Assembly (NCBI RefSeq): GCF_004522215.1
Contig: NZ_SDLR01000001.1
Span: forward strand, 62,001 to 126,000
Length of the DNA: 64,000 nt
From: Ammoniphilus sp. YIM 78166
GTDB taxonomy: Bacteria > Bacillota > Bacilli > Aneurinibacillales > RAOX-1
Direction: 5' to 3'
Below, in pieces: positions 53,854 through 63,072 of this stretch. The notes under the pieces are model-generated. The model saw only the letters and a program-made list of their open reading frames with translations. It was not told where the DNA came from and made no database searches. The translations under genes were made by a program, and so were the position numbers. Numbering within the stretch: position 1 is the stretch's first letter; every line of letters starts with the position of its first letter.

Positions 53854-55319
53854 GTGGAGAACAAGGCCTCCCAGCATGGGGTGTCTGCAATCTTTCTGCA
53901 TTAAATCTATCAAAATTCTATGATGAAGAGAACCACGATGTAGCTTGGGACGAGCTCGCGAAGAGTGTGAATTATGCTGTTCGTTTCCTAGATAACGTTA
54001 TTGATACAACCCCTTATCATTTTGATGAAAATGAAGCCAATCAGAAATTGGAACGTCGTGTAGGCTTAGGCAGCATGGGTCTTGCCGAATTGCTAATTAA
54101 GATGAATATCCGTTACGGAAGTCCGGAGTCTCTTGAGTTCCTAGACAAGCTTTATGGATTTATGGCCCGTGAATCCTACTTAGCTTCTGCTGAGATTGCA
54201 GCGGAAAAAGGATCTTTTGGCGCCTTTGATTCAGAAAAGTATTTACAGAGTGGATTCATGAAGAACCTAGTTGCTACTTACCCAGAGGTAGGTGCAACAA
54301 TCCAGGAAAAAGGAATGCGTAATGTAACAGTGATCACCCAGGCTCCTACTGGCAGCACAGGAACCATGGTCGGAACAAGCACCGGTATCGAGCCTTACTT
54401 TGCATTCGAATACTTCCGTCAAAGCCGTCTTGGCATGGACAAGCAGTATGTTCCAATTGCCCAGAACTGGATAAATGATAATCCAGGCGAAGACTTGCCG
54501 TTCTACTTTGTTACAGCTCAAGATTTATCTGCTGAAGATCACGTGCGTGTACAAGCAGTTATTCAGCGTTGGGTAGACAGTTCCATTTCGAAGACGGCTA
54601 ACGCACCACATGACTTTACAGTAGAAGATACGAAAAATCTTTATGAGCTAGCCTTCGACCTTGGTTGTAAAGGAGTTACTATCTACCGTGATGGAAGCCG
54701 TGACGTACAGGTTCTTTCTACAGAAAAGAAAGACAAACCGGAAGAGAAGAAGCAGCAAGTAGTTGAAGTGAAAGTGAAGAACGTGGAAAAGGAAAAAGAA
54801 TATCAGCGCAGACCTCAGATTCTTCAAGGCGCAACGTATAAGATGAATACACCGCTAGGTAAAGCGTATATCACGATTAATGATTCGAACCACGCACCGT
54901 TCGAGGTTATCGTTAACGTTGGTAAAGCGGGATCAGATGTATTCGCGATGTCCGAGGCGCTTGGACGCGTTGCTACTCTATTCTTACGTTTTGGAGAGCT
55001 TCCTGATGGAAACAAGGCTCGTCTTCTCATCAAGCATTTGAAGGGTATTGGTGGCACAGGAGCTGTAGGATTTGGACCTAACCGTGTAGAATCCGTAGCG
55101 GATGCGGTAGCAAAAGCGATGGAACTTCATTTGGATGGACCGGATACGAATGGACTTGTAGCAGCAACCGAAACCCCAGCTATTGAAGATAAGGACGTCC
55201 ATGATGATCAGTTTGATTTTGGAGTGAAAGACATTTGTCCTTCTTGTGGAGCGGCTTCCCTTGTTAATAGTGAGGGCTGCAAGAGCTGCACGAATTGTGG
55301 ATATAGTCGCTGTGGGTAG
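53854..55319 (+). CDS. nrdJ: nrdJ exon 3
   Basis: About 488 codons. Starts (C)GEQGLPAWGVCNLSALNLS with the glutamate and cysteine radical-site residues, and continues through ITQAPTGSTGTMVGTSTGIEPYFAFEY (phosphate-binding loop) to a linker near residue 610 and an accessory domain (TYKMNTPLGKAYITINDSNHAPFE). The C-terminus CPSCGAASLVNSEGCKSCTNCGYSRCG has the zinc/redox cysteines that re-reduce the active site. No gene for adenosylcobalamin synthesis is nearby. A terminator follows. Confidence 0.94.
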
Positions 55320-55406
55320 ACGCTATTTTTGGTAGTGAAAATGTAGTTAAGTTGAATGTGGCTGTAAATCGTCTGATTGAAACAACCACACCAACGTTAA
55401 AATAAG

Positions 55407-55442
55407 GCATCTAGAGGTATTCATGACTCTAGATGCTTTTTC
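55407..55442 (+). terminator. nrdJ terminator
   Basis: GCATCTAGAG/CTCTAGATGC stem and T5. Confidence 0.88.
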
Positions 55443-55496
55443 TTTGAGATTAATATTTTCACATAATTTGAGAAAAATTTCTTGCCTATGGGCGAT

Positions 55497-55542
55497 GGGG
55501 CAATAGTTCAGCTGGGAGAGCGCTACACTGGCAGTGTAAAGG
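55497..55542 (+). pseudogene. tRNA-Ala(GGC) relic, 5' half
   Basis: GGGGCAATAGTTCAGCTGGG, then AGAGCGCTACACTGGCAGTG and TAAAGG, follow a normal tRNA-Ala(GGC) through the anticodon stem (loop CTGGCAG). The variable loop, T arm and acceptor 3' strand are replaced by unrelated sequence, so it cannot fold as tRNA. Confidence 0.7.
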
Positions 55543-55610
55543 CGTAGTATCAGTATGGGCACTGTGAATGTGGAGCAGAACTGATTTTGCGCGGCATGGA
55601 TGGCTAATAC

Positions 55611-55663
55611 GAGTCGATAGGAGGGGGACGGGTATTTGGCACATCATATCCCCCTGCTTTTTA
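55611..55663 (+). repeat. TCGATAG-hairpin element, copy 1
   Basis: GAGTCGATAGGAGGGGGACGG is followed by a GGGGGA/TCCCCC hairpin and Ts. It is one of four similar elements between 55.6 and 57.8 kb. Confidence 0.5.
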
Positions 55664-55762
55664 CAGTGGTAAAGGAATGGGAATAACCGTAATTAATAAA
55701 AATTGGTTATTCAATAATCTTACACGACACTTAGACCACCGACGACTGTATAACCTGAAAAT

Positions 55763-55912
55763 ATGAGTGCCCCCGCAAATCTCTTTGATTTAACATCGTA
55801 TGAAGCAGACGTCCGATATCTTCCAAAATCAAAAGAGTTTGTCGTGGAGTTCCTCGATACAAACAGAAAAACAGTAAAGACGTTTACGAGGAAAGCAGAT
55901 ATCAAGACGTAA
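55763..55912 (+). CDS. Short ORF or gene remnant (49 aa)
   Basis: The frame MSAPANLFDLTSYEADVRYL, then PKSKEFVVEFLDTNRK, has normal amino acid composition for a beta-strand protein but no ribosome site and a stop 12 bases upstream. It may be a fragment of a larger gene. The minus-strand frame over the same bases (55720-55989) looks artificial. Confidence 0.3.
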   Translation: MSAPANLFDLTSYEADVRYLPKSKEFVVEFLDTNRKTVKTFTRKADIKT

Positions 55913-56112
55913 GGTGATGTCAATAATGAATTCTTCTCCTTTTCATTACTTTTAACCCCTATATATTCAACAGACATCGAATAAAGCAAATCATGAGGAG
56001 CGTCGAGAGACGCTTCATCTTAGTGCTTTAACTCATATAGTTAATTTTGGGAGTCTAGAGTTGAACAAAACATCCCGTTATTATTCGATATCTCTTTCTT
56101 TCAGATTTCATG

Positions 56113-56127
56113 GTAAAATCATTTTAC
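56113..56127. promoter_or_regulatory. Palindrome upstream of the coiled-coil gene
   Basis: GTAAAAT-C-ATTTTAC, a perfect 7-bp palindrome 25 bases before the ATG at 56153. Confidence 0.3.
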
Positions 56128-56152
56128 TTAACTTGACCGGGAGGGTATATTC

Positions 56153-56394
56153 ATGAGTGATAAATTGGACTTGATTCTAGACCAGTTGAAGGAACTGACC
56201 CAAATGGTTAGTGCTGTTCGTCATCGACAGGAAGAAATGGATGCTAAATTGGAAGCTTTGACGCTGGACTCAGCCAAGATACACGGTGAAGTAGTAGCGA
56301 TTAAGGAAAATATGACTACCAAAAATGATCTTCGCTATACGATTTGAAGACAGGTGAATTGGAACGGGAACTATTCAAAATCAAGCATGATTAA
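56153..56394 (+). pseudogene. Small coiled-coil protein gene with a frameshift
   Basis: The first frame (MSDKLDLILDQLKELTQMVS...) stops at 56347 after NDLRYTI. Shifting the frame by one base near 56340 gives YDLKTGELERELFKIKHD and a stop at 56394. That ending (xxKxxELERELFxIK) is the usual C-terminus of this Bacillus family of short coiled-coil proteins, so a 1-base indel probably broke it. GGGAGGG is well placed before the ATG. Confidence 0.55.
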
Positions 56395-56398
56395 TAAT

Positions 56399-56438
56399 AA
56401 ATGCACCTAACGCAAGACGGGATGGGTGCATTTAATTT
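56399..56438 (+). terminator. Terminator after the coiled-coil gene
   Basis: AAATGCACC/GGTGCATTT stem with AATTTATTT tail. Confidence 0.6.
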
Positions 56439-56584
56439 ATTTATGAGACATTACGCTTTGGCTATTTGCGCCTACTTCGGCAGCCGTTTTTCATTACTCA
56501 ACAAAACGGGCCGGATAGCTCTATCATACTTTAATGGACATACGATCCGCTATTTGAGTTGAAAAGGGGAGTTTCTCGATAAAA

Positions 56585-56663
56585 GCGGACATTGGTTCCG
56601 TTGATTCTTCATTTTAAAGGATTTTCTCTTGAATTTTGATGAAATAAGGGAACCTATGTCCGT
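56585..56663. repeat. GCGGACATTGGTTCC inverted-repeat element
   Basis: GCGGACATTGGTTCC (56585) and GGGAACCTATGTCCGT (56648) form an imperfect 15-bp inverted repeat with a 49-base middle. A third related word, GCGGATTCTATGTCC, lies at 56698. Such GGACATAGGTTCC hairpins occur widely between genes in some Bacillales. Confidence 0.55.
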
Positions 56664-56747
56664 GAACTCCTCTAAAATGAGGTTTTTAAGAAAATAGCGG
56701 ATTCTATGTCCTCGTGGTTTAATGATCTGCATATTATTCAACAAACG

Positions 56748-56793
56748 GAATCGATAGCGTAGGAGTGGCTTTTTATAGCTACTCCTATTTTTT
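56748..56793 (+). repeat. TCGATAG-hairpin element, copy 2
   Basis: GGAATCGATAGCG followed by TAGGAGTGGC/GCTACTCCTA hairpin and T6. Preceded by ATTCAACAAACGG, also seen at 56497. Confidence 0.55.
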
Positions 56794-56875
56794 ATTACTT
56801 AACTAATTGATTTTATTTGACAACTGAAAAACGGTTTTATGCCCAAAGAAAAGTTCTTCAAGATTCCTTGTTTGA

Positions 56876-56925
56876 CGGGATTCGATAGCGGGGGAACGGG
56901 ATTGGAATTCATCCCCTACTTTTTT
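56876..56925 (+). repeat. TCGATAG-hairpin element, copy 3
   Basis: GGGATTCGATAGCGGGGGAA, then a GGGG/CCCC hairpin near ATCCCCTA and T6. Confidence 0.5.
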
Positions 56926-57089
56926 GTTGCGCTAAAGGGAGGTTAGTTCCAATGTGCTAGTATATTTTATGTAAGACCAATAAATTAACATGGTCTAACC
57001 TAGGTGATTTGTATTAGTTTAACCCACGAATTTTTCCTTCTAAGCAAAGACTTTGATTTGAATGAAAGATATGAGATTTTACGGGGTGT

Positions 57090-57127
57090 AAAAAAACGCC
57101 GGTGACCTTAAGCAGGTGACTGTCGTT
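57090..57127 (-). terminator. Terminator of the VOC gene
   Basis: On the minus strand an imperfect hairpin (AGTCACCTGCTTAAGGTCACC) is followed by seven Ts. Confidence 0.6.
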
Positions 57128-57131
57128 TACA

Positions 57132-57533
57132 TTAGCGTTTCGGCATTTTGCTCTCATCCATGTACAGCAGGTTCCAGCGGTGACCGTCCAAGTCGGCAAA
57201 CCCTGCGCCGTACATCCAGCCGTCAATTTCACTCGGCTTGCTAAAGATGCTTCCTCCAGCAAGCACTACTTTTTGAATAAAGGCATCTACTTCTTCTCTG
57301 CTTTCAGCGCCAATGGAAAATATTACTTCTGCGCTATGGGAAGTATCTGCGGTTTTTGAACCTGTAAATTTCTCAAACGCCGCATCCGGGAACAGCAGAA
57401 TCGTTGTTTGACCTATAGCAAGCTTGGCTCTCTCGTTACCAACGTTCACCGCATGGAATCCAATCTCATTGAAAAAGGTAGTTGACCTCTCAACATCTTT
57501 GACCGGTAGGTTAATCCAAATCTCCTGTGACAT
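57132..57533 (-). CDS. VOC (glyoxalase-fold) family protein
   Basis: 133 residues. Two beta-alpha-beta-beta-beta units: WINLPVKDVERSTTFFNEIGF and the second with FADLDGHRWNLLYMDES. VOC proteins bind a metal and act as dioxygenases, isomerases or resistance proteins; this one resembles the YaeR/PhnB-like group without assignable substrate. AGGAGG is 8 bases before the ATG. Confidence 0.85.
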   Translation of the reverse strand: MSQEIWINLPVKDVERSTTFFNEIGFHAVNVGNERAKLAIGQTTILLFPDAAFEKFTGSKTADTSHSAEVIFSIGAESREEVDAFIQKVVLAGGSIFSKPSEIDGWMYGAGFADLDGHRWNLLYMDESKMPKR

Positions 57534-57707
57534 GGCTGTCGCCTCCTGGAATATATTTTCAACTACTCCTACTATACTCTACTTCTGGCCGCAGAAGCGA
57601 ATCTTATAAAAGAAACCGCAACATAAATGATACAAGGACCATTTCTCATTAGCAAAGAAGTCGGCTGGGGAGGTTTACCAACTGATGATGAGTTATTATT
57701 AAGTTAA

Positions 57708-57750
57708 ACGGGGATTCGATAGCTAGATGGGCATCCGTCCCTTGCTTCAA
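57708..57750 (+). repeat. TCGATAG-hairpin element, copy 4 (degenerate)
   Basis: ACGGGGATTCGATAGCTAGA with a weaker GGGC/GTCCC pairing and CAAAAA instead of a T run. Before it, from 57628, a 26-codon frame (MIQGPFLISKEVGWGGLPTD...) looks like a gene scrap. The rest of the 260-base gap has no feature. Confidence 0.35.
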
Positions 57751-57792
57751 AAATGCGGTAACTGGCAGAAGTAGTAAGTCCCTCAGAGCAAA

Positions 57793-58746
57793 TTAGCTAA
57801 CTCTGAGAGGCTTTTTATTTTTAAGGGGCTCGTTATTCGGTGAAGAAGACTTTTTATTTAATGCTAATAATAACATCATCCCAATGATACAAGATGTACC
57901 CATCCATTGAAAAAATCCAAAAGGTTCTTTTAACCAAATGACCGTTGTTAAAACAGCCGCTAGTGGTTCTAGGCTACCAAGGAGGCTTGATTCTTTAGGG
58001 GAAAGACTTTGTAAACTTTCTATATAAAACCAAAATGCAATCATTGTTCCGAATATAATAACGAATATTAAGTATAAATAGATTTCTAGCGTCATGCTTG
58101 TAAAGTTTATTTGCCAAGGTGGATGGATAAAACTTAATGCAAAACCACCGATGATCATAGCCCAGCCAACAATGACAAGAGAATCGTATTGCTTCAATAG
58201 AGGAACAGCATATAAGGTATAAAATGCTAACGTTAACCCAGATAAAACACCCCAAACGATGGCAAGTGTCGGCACGGATAGTTCAGAAATTGAGCCGTTT
58301 GTTAATAAGAAAAAGCAACCCACTAAAGCAAGTAAAACAGTCAACAAATCTCTTCGTGTTAAAATGGTTTGTTTTCGTAGGACTAAATAGATGATAATCA
58401 TTGTAGGCGCCAAATATTGTAATAGGGTTGCAACCGCAGCATTACCATGTTTAATAGATGCCATATAAGTGTATTGAACCGCAAGCATACCAAGTAACCC
58501 GAAGATCATCAGTTGAACGGCTGTCCTTCTAGTTTTCCAGACATCAAATACCTGTGAACGGTCTTTCAGAAAAAATTGAACGGTTAAAAGTAAAAAACCA
58601 GCTATCAGCAAGCGTGTCGTTACAAGCCAATTTACATCCATTGCGTATTGTTGAAAGAGCTTTTGTGCAACGGTACCACCAATACCCCAAAATATCGCTC
58701 CCGTTATGACGAGAAATAACCCTGTTCGTCTAGTTTGTCTATCCAT
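57793..58746 (-). CDS. EamA/DMT family transporter
   Basis: 317 residues with ten membrane helices and two EamA repeats ([20 protein letters not shown], then [21 protein letters not shown]). Similar to YvbV/YdcZ-like permeases that move amino acids or drugs. GGGAG sits 10 bases upstream of the ATG. It is divergent from the AraC regulator 110 bases away, which most likely controls it. A CTCAGAG/CTCTGAG hairpin lies at its end (57782-57813). Confidence 0.88.
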   Translation of the reverse strand: MDRQTRRTGLFLVITGAIFWGIGGTVAQKLFQQYAMDVNWLVTTRLLIAGFLLLTVQFFLKDRSQVFDVWKTRRTAVQLMIFGLLGMLAVQYTYMASIKHGNAAVATLLQYLAPTMIIIYLVLRKQTILTRRDLLTVLLALVGCFFLLTNGSISELSVPTLAIVWGVLSGLTLAFYTLYAVPLLKQYDSLVIVGWAMIIGGFALSFIHPPWQINFTSMTLEIYLYLIFVIIFGTMIAFWFYIESLQSLSPKESSLLGSLEPLAAVLTTVIWLKEPFGFFQWMGTSCIIGMMLLLALNKKSSSPNNEPLKNKKPLRVS

Positions 58747-58856
58747 GGTTCATTTTCTCCCTTCAAATATAATAATAGTGTAATATTAAGTGGAAAATTG
58801 TTTTATTAATACTCATATCGAACTAAAAAATATAAAGATATTGAGGTGGTGGGAAC

Positions 58857-59747
58857 TTGCAAATAAAAAATTTCATGGTTGACCAAAGCTTGAAAGAGCT
58901 AACCGAACACCGTACCGTTGTGTTGCCGATTGCATGTTACGAAACAACCATTAACCAAAATATACATGGATATATCCCGCTTCATTGGCATGACGAAATT
59001 CAATTTGTGTTGATTCTAAACGGGGAAGCCATCTTTCAGGTAAATGAAGAAAAACTTGTGGTTCGAGAGGGTAACGGGCTATTTATCAATAGTGGTTGCC
59101 TGCATATGGCGGAAGAGAAGAATCAATCTGATTGTGTCTATATTTGTTTAAATGTTTCTCCTCATTTCGTTTTATCCCAAGAACTTTATTCAACCTATGT
59201 AAGTCCCTATATTCAAGCGACTAATTTACCTTACATATACATCAATGCAAATGAGCCTTGGGGGAAAAACATTTTAGATTCCATTATAAATATTAATCAA
59301 TGGATTCAACAGAAATCACCTTACTATGAATTTGACATCACCATTCAGCTAACATGCATTTGGAAAAACTTAATCATTAATGGCTTTCCATTAGAATACG
59401 ACCAGACGGAAATGTTGAAGAGTCAACGTATGAAGCAAATGTTAAATTGGATACATCTACATTATGCTGAGAAAATTAGGTTAGACGATATTGCAAGAGC
59501 GGGTCAATTAAGCCGTTCTGAATGCTGTCGGTATTTCAAACGAATGCTGAAAACAACACCTTTAAATTACGTTATGGATTATCGAATTCAAAAAAGCGTA
59601 CTCCTCCTGCAACAAGCAGAATCTAATGTTACTGATGTTGCCTATCAAGTAGGATTTAATAGTACAAGCTATTTTATTGATAAATTCCGAAGGGCGATGA
59701 ATATGACACCATTAGCCTATAAAAAGTATAAAATGGATGACAGGTAA
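58857..59747 (+). CDS. AraC family transcriptional regulator with cupin domain
   Basis: 296 residues. The N-terminal cupin (YIPLHWHDEIQFVLILNGEAIF...NGLFINSGCLHM) senses a small ligand. The C-terminal pair of HTH motifs spans about 195-290: LDDIARAGQLSRSECCRYFKRM and VTDVAYQVGFNSTSYFIDKFRRAMNMTPLAYKK. TTG start with GAGGTGG upstream. Divergent to the EamA gene; likely its activator. Confidence 0.9.
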   Translation: MQIKNFMVDQSLKELTEHRTVVLPIACYETTINQNIHGYIPLHWHDEIQFVLILNGEAIFQVNEEKLVVREGNGLFINSGCLHMAEEKNQSDCVYICLNVSPHFVLSQELYSTYVSPYIQATNLPYIYINANEPWGKNILDSIININQWIQQKSPYYEFDITIQLTCIWKNLIINGFPLEYDQTEMLKSQRMKQMLNWIHLHYAEKIRLDDIARAGQLSRSECCRYFKRMLKTTPLNYVMDYRIQKSVLLLQQAESNVTDVAYQVGFNSTSYFIDKFRRAMNMTPLAYKKYKMDDR

Positions 59748-59837
59748 ACTTTAATAACTGTGGATGTGGATATCAAGACTCTTTCTTATAGGGTCTTTTC
59801 TTATGGAAATAATAACATTGATTTGGGAGGTGGTGAG

Positions 59838-61076
59838 TTGAAAATATTTCAATCTATCTTAATTTTTATATTATGTTTTCAGAATTCACTGGTGGCACAT
59901 GCAGAGAGTTCAATGAAAGCTGCTTTTATTCGCGAGGGAAACCTTTGGGTAAAAATAGATGACAAGGAATTACAGATTACCGATAATGGAAATGCCGGAT
60001 CTCCTGAATGGTCCCATGATGCTAGGTGGATTGCTTATTCTAAACAAGGTGAAAAACCCGAAAATCTAGAGATCTGGGCTTACAATATTGAAGCCCAAAA
60101 AAACTATCTTGTGTTTCATCACGGATACAATTTTCAATGGGCACCTGACAGAAATCTTCTGGCATATCAGCCCCAAATAGGAATTAATCTTACTGACTTA
60201 AGGGGAGATAAACCCGCACGAACTTACGATGTTGCACATGGAGTTGATCATTTCTCCTGGACACCTGACGGAAGAGGCTTTTTGGCATCGTCTAGTGCCT
60301 GTCCACGTCCTGATGGATGGTCAAATCCTGTATTGTTTAACATCAAGTTAGAGGACGACTTTGAACCGGACAACGTATTTGCGAATGCGAAGGAATTTTT
60401 CACGATTCCTGGTACACTGAAAAAGAATAATATCGAGATTCTATCTATTGGCACATCATCGTTTAAATGGTCACCAGATAAAAAGTGGATTTCCTTTATT
60501 GTTAATCCGACAGCTTCATGGTCCATGGACAGTAATATGTTATGTATTTTATCTTCGGATGGTCAGAAGTTTGAACCTTTGGATGAGATGGCTTCGGGGT
60601 TCCCTTTTGATTGGGCACCAACCAGTAACTTATTGGGATATATACAAGGTGGCGGCAGAATGGTTTTTGGATTCAATAACAAAAATTTAAAGGTAAAAGA
60701 ACTCCCTGCTTTACAGCAGCTTGTTTTAACACCGAAAAATTTTGTGGATCTAAGTTTTACTTGGCAGAGCGATGAGAACGTAGTTGTTTCCCGGTCGCCT
60801 GAATTGGAGTGGTCAAACGTACCATCCAAGAGGGCATTGCCAATATTGTACAGAATTAATATTCTAAATAAAGAACAATTGCAGTTAAGTTTCCCACCTA
60901 ATGGTTATGGTGATTTTAACCCTGAAATCCTGCAAACGAATAAAAAGTTATCATGGACAAGATCGAATTGGGAAAAAAATAATATTTGGATATCCGAATT
61001 AGACGGAACATCGCCCGAAAAATGGATCGAAAACGTAGATTATCTAGGGGCAGTAACTTGGTATGACCCTCAATAG
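59838..61076 (+). CDS. Secreted TolB-like beta-propeller protein
   Basis: 412 residues. Signal peptide (KIFQSILIFILCFQNSLVAHA). Then repeated WD40-like/TolB blades: GSPEWSHDARWIAYSKQG, FQWAPDRNLLAYQPQ, FSWTPDGRGFLASSS, FKWSPDKKWISFIVNP, FDWAPTSNLLGYIQ and a last LSWTRSNWEKNNIWI. There is no enzyme domain. TTG at 59838 was chosen because GGGAGG is upstream and the signal peptide then starts correctly. Role unknown. Confidence 0.82.
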   Translation: MKIFQSILIFILCFQNSLVAHAESSMKAAFIREGNLWVKIDDKELQITDNGNAGSPEWSHDARWIAYSKQGEKPENLEIWAYNIEAQKNYLVFHHGYNFQWAPDRNLLAYQPQIGINLTDLRGDKPARTYDVAHGVDHFSWTPDGRGFLASSSACPRPDGWSNPVLFNIKLEDDFEPDNVFANAKEFFTIPGTLKKNNIEILSIGTSSFKWSPDKKWISFIVNPTASWSMDSNMLCILSSDGQKFEPLDEMASGFPFDWAPTSNLLGYIQGGGRMVFGFNNKNLKVKELPALQQLVLTPKNFVDLSFTWQSDENVVVSRSPELEWSNVPSKRALPILYRINILNKEQLQLSFPPNGYGDFNPEILQTNKKLSWTRSNWEKNNIWISELDGTSPEKWIENVDYLGAVTWYDPQ

Positions 61077-61110
61077 TAAATTCTATAATATGTCGAGTAG
61101 ATTCTTAACC

Positions 61111-61160
61111 TCCTGCTTGCAACGCAGGCGATCTCCCAAGTGAGCTAAGCCGGCAATATG
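61111..61160 (-). pseudogene. tRNA-Ala(TGC) relic
   Basis: On the minus strand the D arm and anticodon arm (CCTGC-GTTGCAA-GCAGG) of tRNA-Ala(TGC) are readable, followed by GAGGT, but the T arm and acceptor pairing are lost. Confidence 0.6.
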
Positions 61161-61199
61161 GCTAGGGAATTTAGGACGGACTCGCCTGTCTTGAAAGGG

Positions 61200-61256
61200 G
61201 AAACCACCAGCCTACGGATAACAGACTGTTGCTCGGCCATTGAACTACTGAGGAAT
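61200..61256 (-). pseudogene. tRNA-Asn(GTT)-like relic
   Basis: On the minus strand TAGTTCAATGGCCGAGCA looks like a D arm; ACAGT-CTGTTAT-CCGT keeps a GTT anticodon loop with broken stem pairs; GGTGGTTTCC is a degraded T arm. With the alanine relic it forms a decayed Asn-Ala tRNA pair. Confidence 0.45.
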
Positions 61257-61323
61257 GTCTCTTTGACAAAAATGATTACAGCGGCGAGTTCATATTTATG
61301 AGCTTAATCTTAGAAAGGATCCC

Positions 61324-62430
61324 ATGAAAAAAGTTATGATATATCTATTCGTCTTATTGATTGTATTAGTTGTAGCCATTTTATGGTTTGTGAACCTACA
61401 TCCCGTGTTCGGGGGAAACCCAAGTAATGAGCAGAAAGAGCTATATAGCAGGTTTAATAATAATAGTAAGGGGAAATTTGTAAATTTGGTACCGACCGAG
61501 ATGAACTTAAGTGTATCTGACTACTATTCTATGATGAAGGAAAATTTGTTAGGTGGTAAAGATCGCAATCCTGCTGGTCAAATTCCAGTTACCGCGATAG
61601 ATTGGAACGAAATAAGTAGTGGGGAAGATAGCTTAACATGGTTTGGTCATTCTGCGTTTTTACTGAGTGTCGATAATAAAAAGCTGCTCGTAGACCCGAT
61701 GCTTGGTCCTATTGCTTCACCCGTTTCTTTTATAGGAAGCAAGCGTTACAGTGAGGACCTATTGCATATAATTGATGAAATGCCACCTATTGATGCCGTG
61801 TTTATCACACATGATCACTACGACCACTTGGATTATCTATCCATTCAAAAGCTAAAGAGCAAAGTCGGTCAATTTTTCGTTCCTCACGGTGTAAGTGCTC
61901 ACTTGATTCGATGGGGAGTTGAGCAAGAAAAAATTATAGAGCTCAATTGGTGGGATGAAACCAAGTTCCAAGGGTTAACCATTGCCTTGACTCCATCCAA
62001 ACATTTCTCTGGAAGAGGGATGTTTAATCGAGATACGACCCTGTGGGGGGGATGGGTTATCCTTGGACAACAGACGCGTTTCTATATCAGCGGGGATGGC
62101 GGTTATGATGGACACTTTAAGGAAATTGGGAGTATATACGGCCCCTTTGATATTACCCTAATGGAAGGCGGCCAATATGATGATCGTTGGTCTTGGGTTC
62201 ATATGACACCTGAAGAAGCGGTGCAGGCTCATCTTGATGTAAACGGGAAGAATATGATGTTAGTTCATTGGGGAGCTTTTACCCTAGCATTTCATGGTTG
62301 GACAGACCCGATACAACGAGCATTAATAGAGGCACAGAACAGAGCTGTGAATTTGATTGTTCCTCAGATTGGTGAGACGGTTCCGTTAAATCGTGATTTT
62401 GCTCCTGTTTCCCCCTGGTGGGATATATAA
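61324..62430 (+). CDS. Membrane-anchored MBL-fold hydrolase (NAPE-PLD/UlaG-like)
   Basis: 368 residues. N-terminal membrane helix (VMIYLFVLLIVLVVAILWFV). The metallo-beta-lactamase motifs are TWFGHSAFLLSV, HDHYDHLDY (HxHxDH), then SGDGGYDGHF and VHWGAFTLAFHGW. It resembles N-acylphosphatidylethanolamine phospholipase D-type hydrolases; the substrate is not certain. AAAGGA is upstream of the ATG. GPx follows 50 bases later. Confidence 0.9.
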   Translation: MKKVMIYLFVLLIVLVVAILWFVNLHPVFGGNPSNEQKELYSRFNNNSKGKFVNLVPTEMNLSVSDYYSMMKENLLGGKDRNPAGQIPVTAIDWNEISSGEDSLTWFGHSAFLLSVDNKKLLVDPMLGPIASPVSFIGSKRYSEDLLHIIDEMPPIDAVFITHDHYDHLDYLSIQKLKSKVGQFFVPHGVSAHLIRWGVEQEKIIELNWWDETKFQGLTIALTPSKHFSGRGMFNRDTTLWGGWVILGQQTRFYISGDGGYDGHFKEIGSIYGPFDITLMEGGQYDDRWSWVHMTPEEAVQAHLDVNGKNMMLVHWGAFTLAFHGWTDPIQRALIEAQNRAVNLIVPQIGETVPLNRDFAPVSPWWDI

Positions 62431-62479
62431 AATCGGCACCAACAACTCAATCATAACATAGGGTGGTGACAGCATTAAC

Positions 62480-63064
62480 ATGTATCGTCTAATCTTAGTT
62501 TTAATCCTTATGTTGATTTTGGCCTCTTGTCAAACTACCGCTCTAAATGAGGATCCAATCCCAAGTCACACAGACAACCCAGAGATACCTTCTCTGTATG
62601 GAATCTCTGTAAAAAATACTAAAGGTGAAGATATTCCCTTGTCCGACTATAAAGATAAAGTTCTGTTAATCGTCAATGTCGCTTCACGTTGTGGTTACAC
62701 TTCTCAATATCAAGATTTGCAAATGCTTCATGAACGCTATCATGATGAAGGCTTAGTCATTTTAGGGTTCCCATCAGACGACTTTAACCAGGAGCTGGAC
62801 ACCATTGAAGAAGTAGTGGAGTTTTGCTCCGTGAATTACGGGGTGGAATTTCCCCTATTTGACTTCATTCATGTGAAAGGTGGAGACAACCAACATCCTC
62901 TTTATCAGTGGTTGACGTCGCATTCTGGGCGGGATGTAAAATGGAATTTTGAGAAGTTCTTGGTTAGTCGAGACGGTAGTCTCAAAGAGCATTTTGAAAG
63001 CTCTACGAATCCTCAGTCCACGGAGGTCATTAATCAGGTAGAGCAGCTTTTGTTAGATAAATAA
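62480..63064 (+). CDS. Lipoprotein glutathione peroxidase-family protein
   Basis: 194 residues. Lipobox LASC puts the lipidated cysteine at 17. The peroxidatic Cys71 is in NVASRCGYTSQY and the Trp/Asn pair in KWNFEKFLV. The usual FPCNQF motif is FPSDDF (97-102), so the conserved tetrad Gln and the adjacent Cys are absent. A second Cys is at 116. It is probably a thioredoxin-dependent peroxidase on the outer membrane face. Terminator follows. Confidence 0.85.
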   Translation: MYRLILVLILMLILASCQTTALNEDPIPSHTDNPEIPSLYGISVKNTKGEDIPLSDYKDKVLLIVNVASRCGYTSQYQDLQMLHERYHDEGLVILGFPSDDFNQELDTIEEVVEFCSVNYGVEFPLFDFIHVKGGDNQHPLYQWLTSHSGRDVKWNFEKFLVSRDGSLKEHFESSTNPQSTEVINQVEQLLLDK

Positions 63065-63072
63065 CAATTACT

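Noticed and set aside
55720-55989. 89-residue minus-strand frame
   Set aside because: No ribosome site; the opposite strand has a more protein-like short frame; it reads through low-complexity AT-rich sequence.
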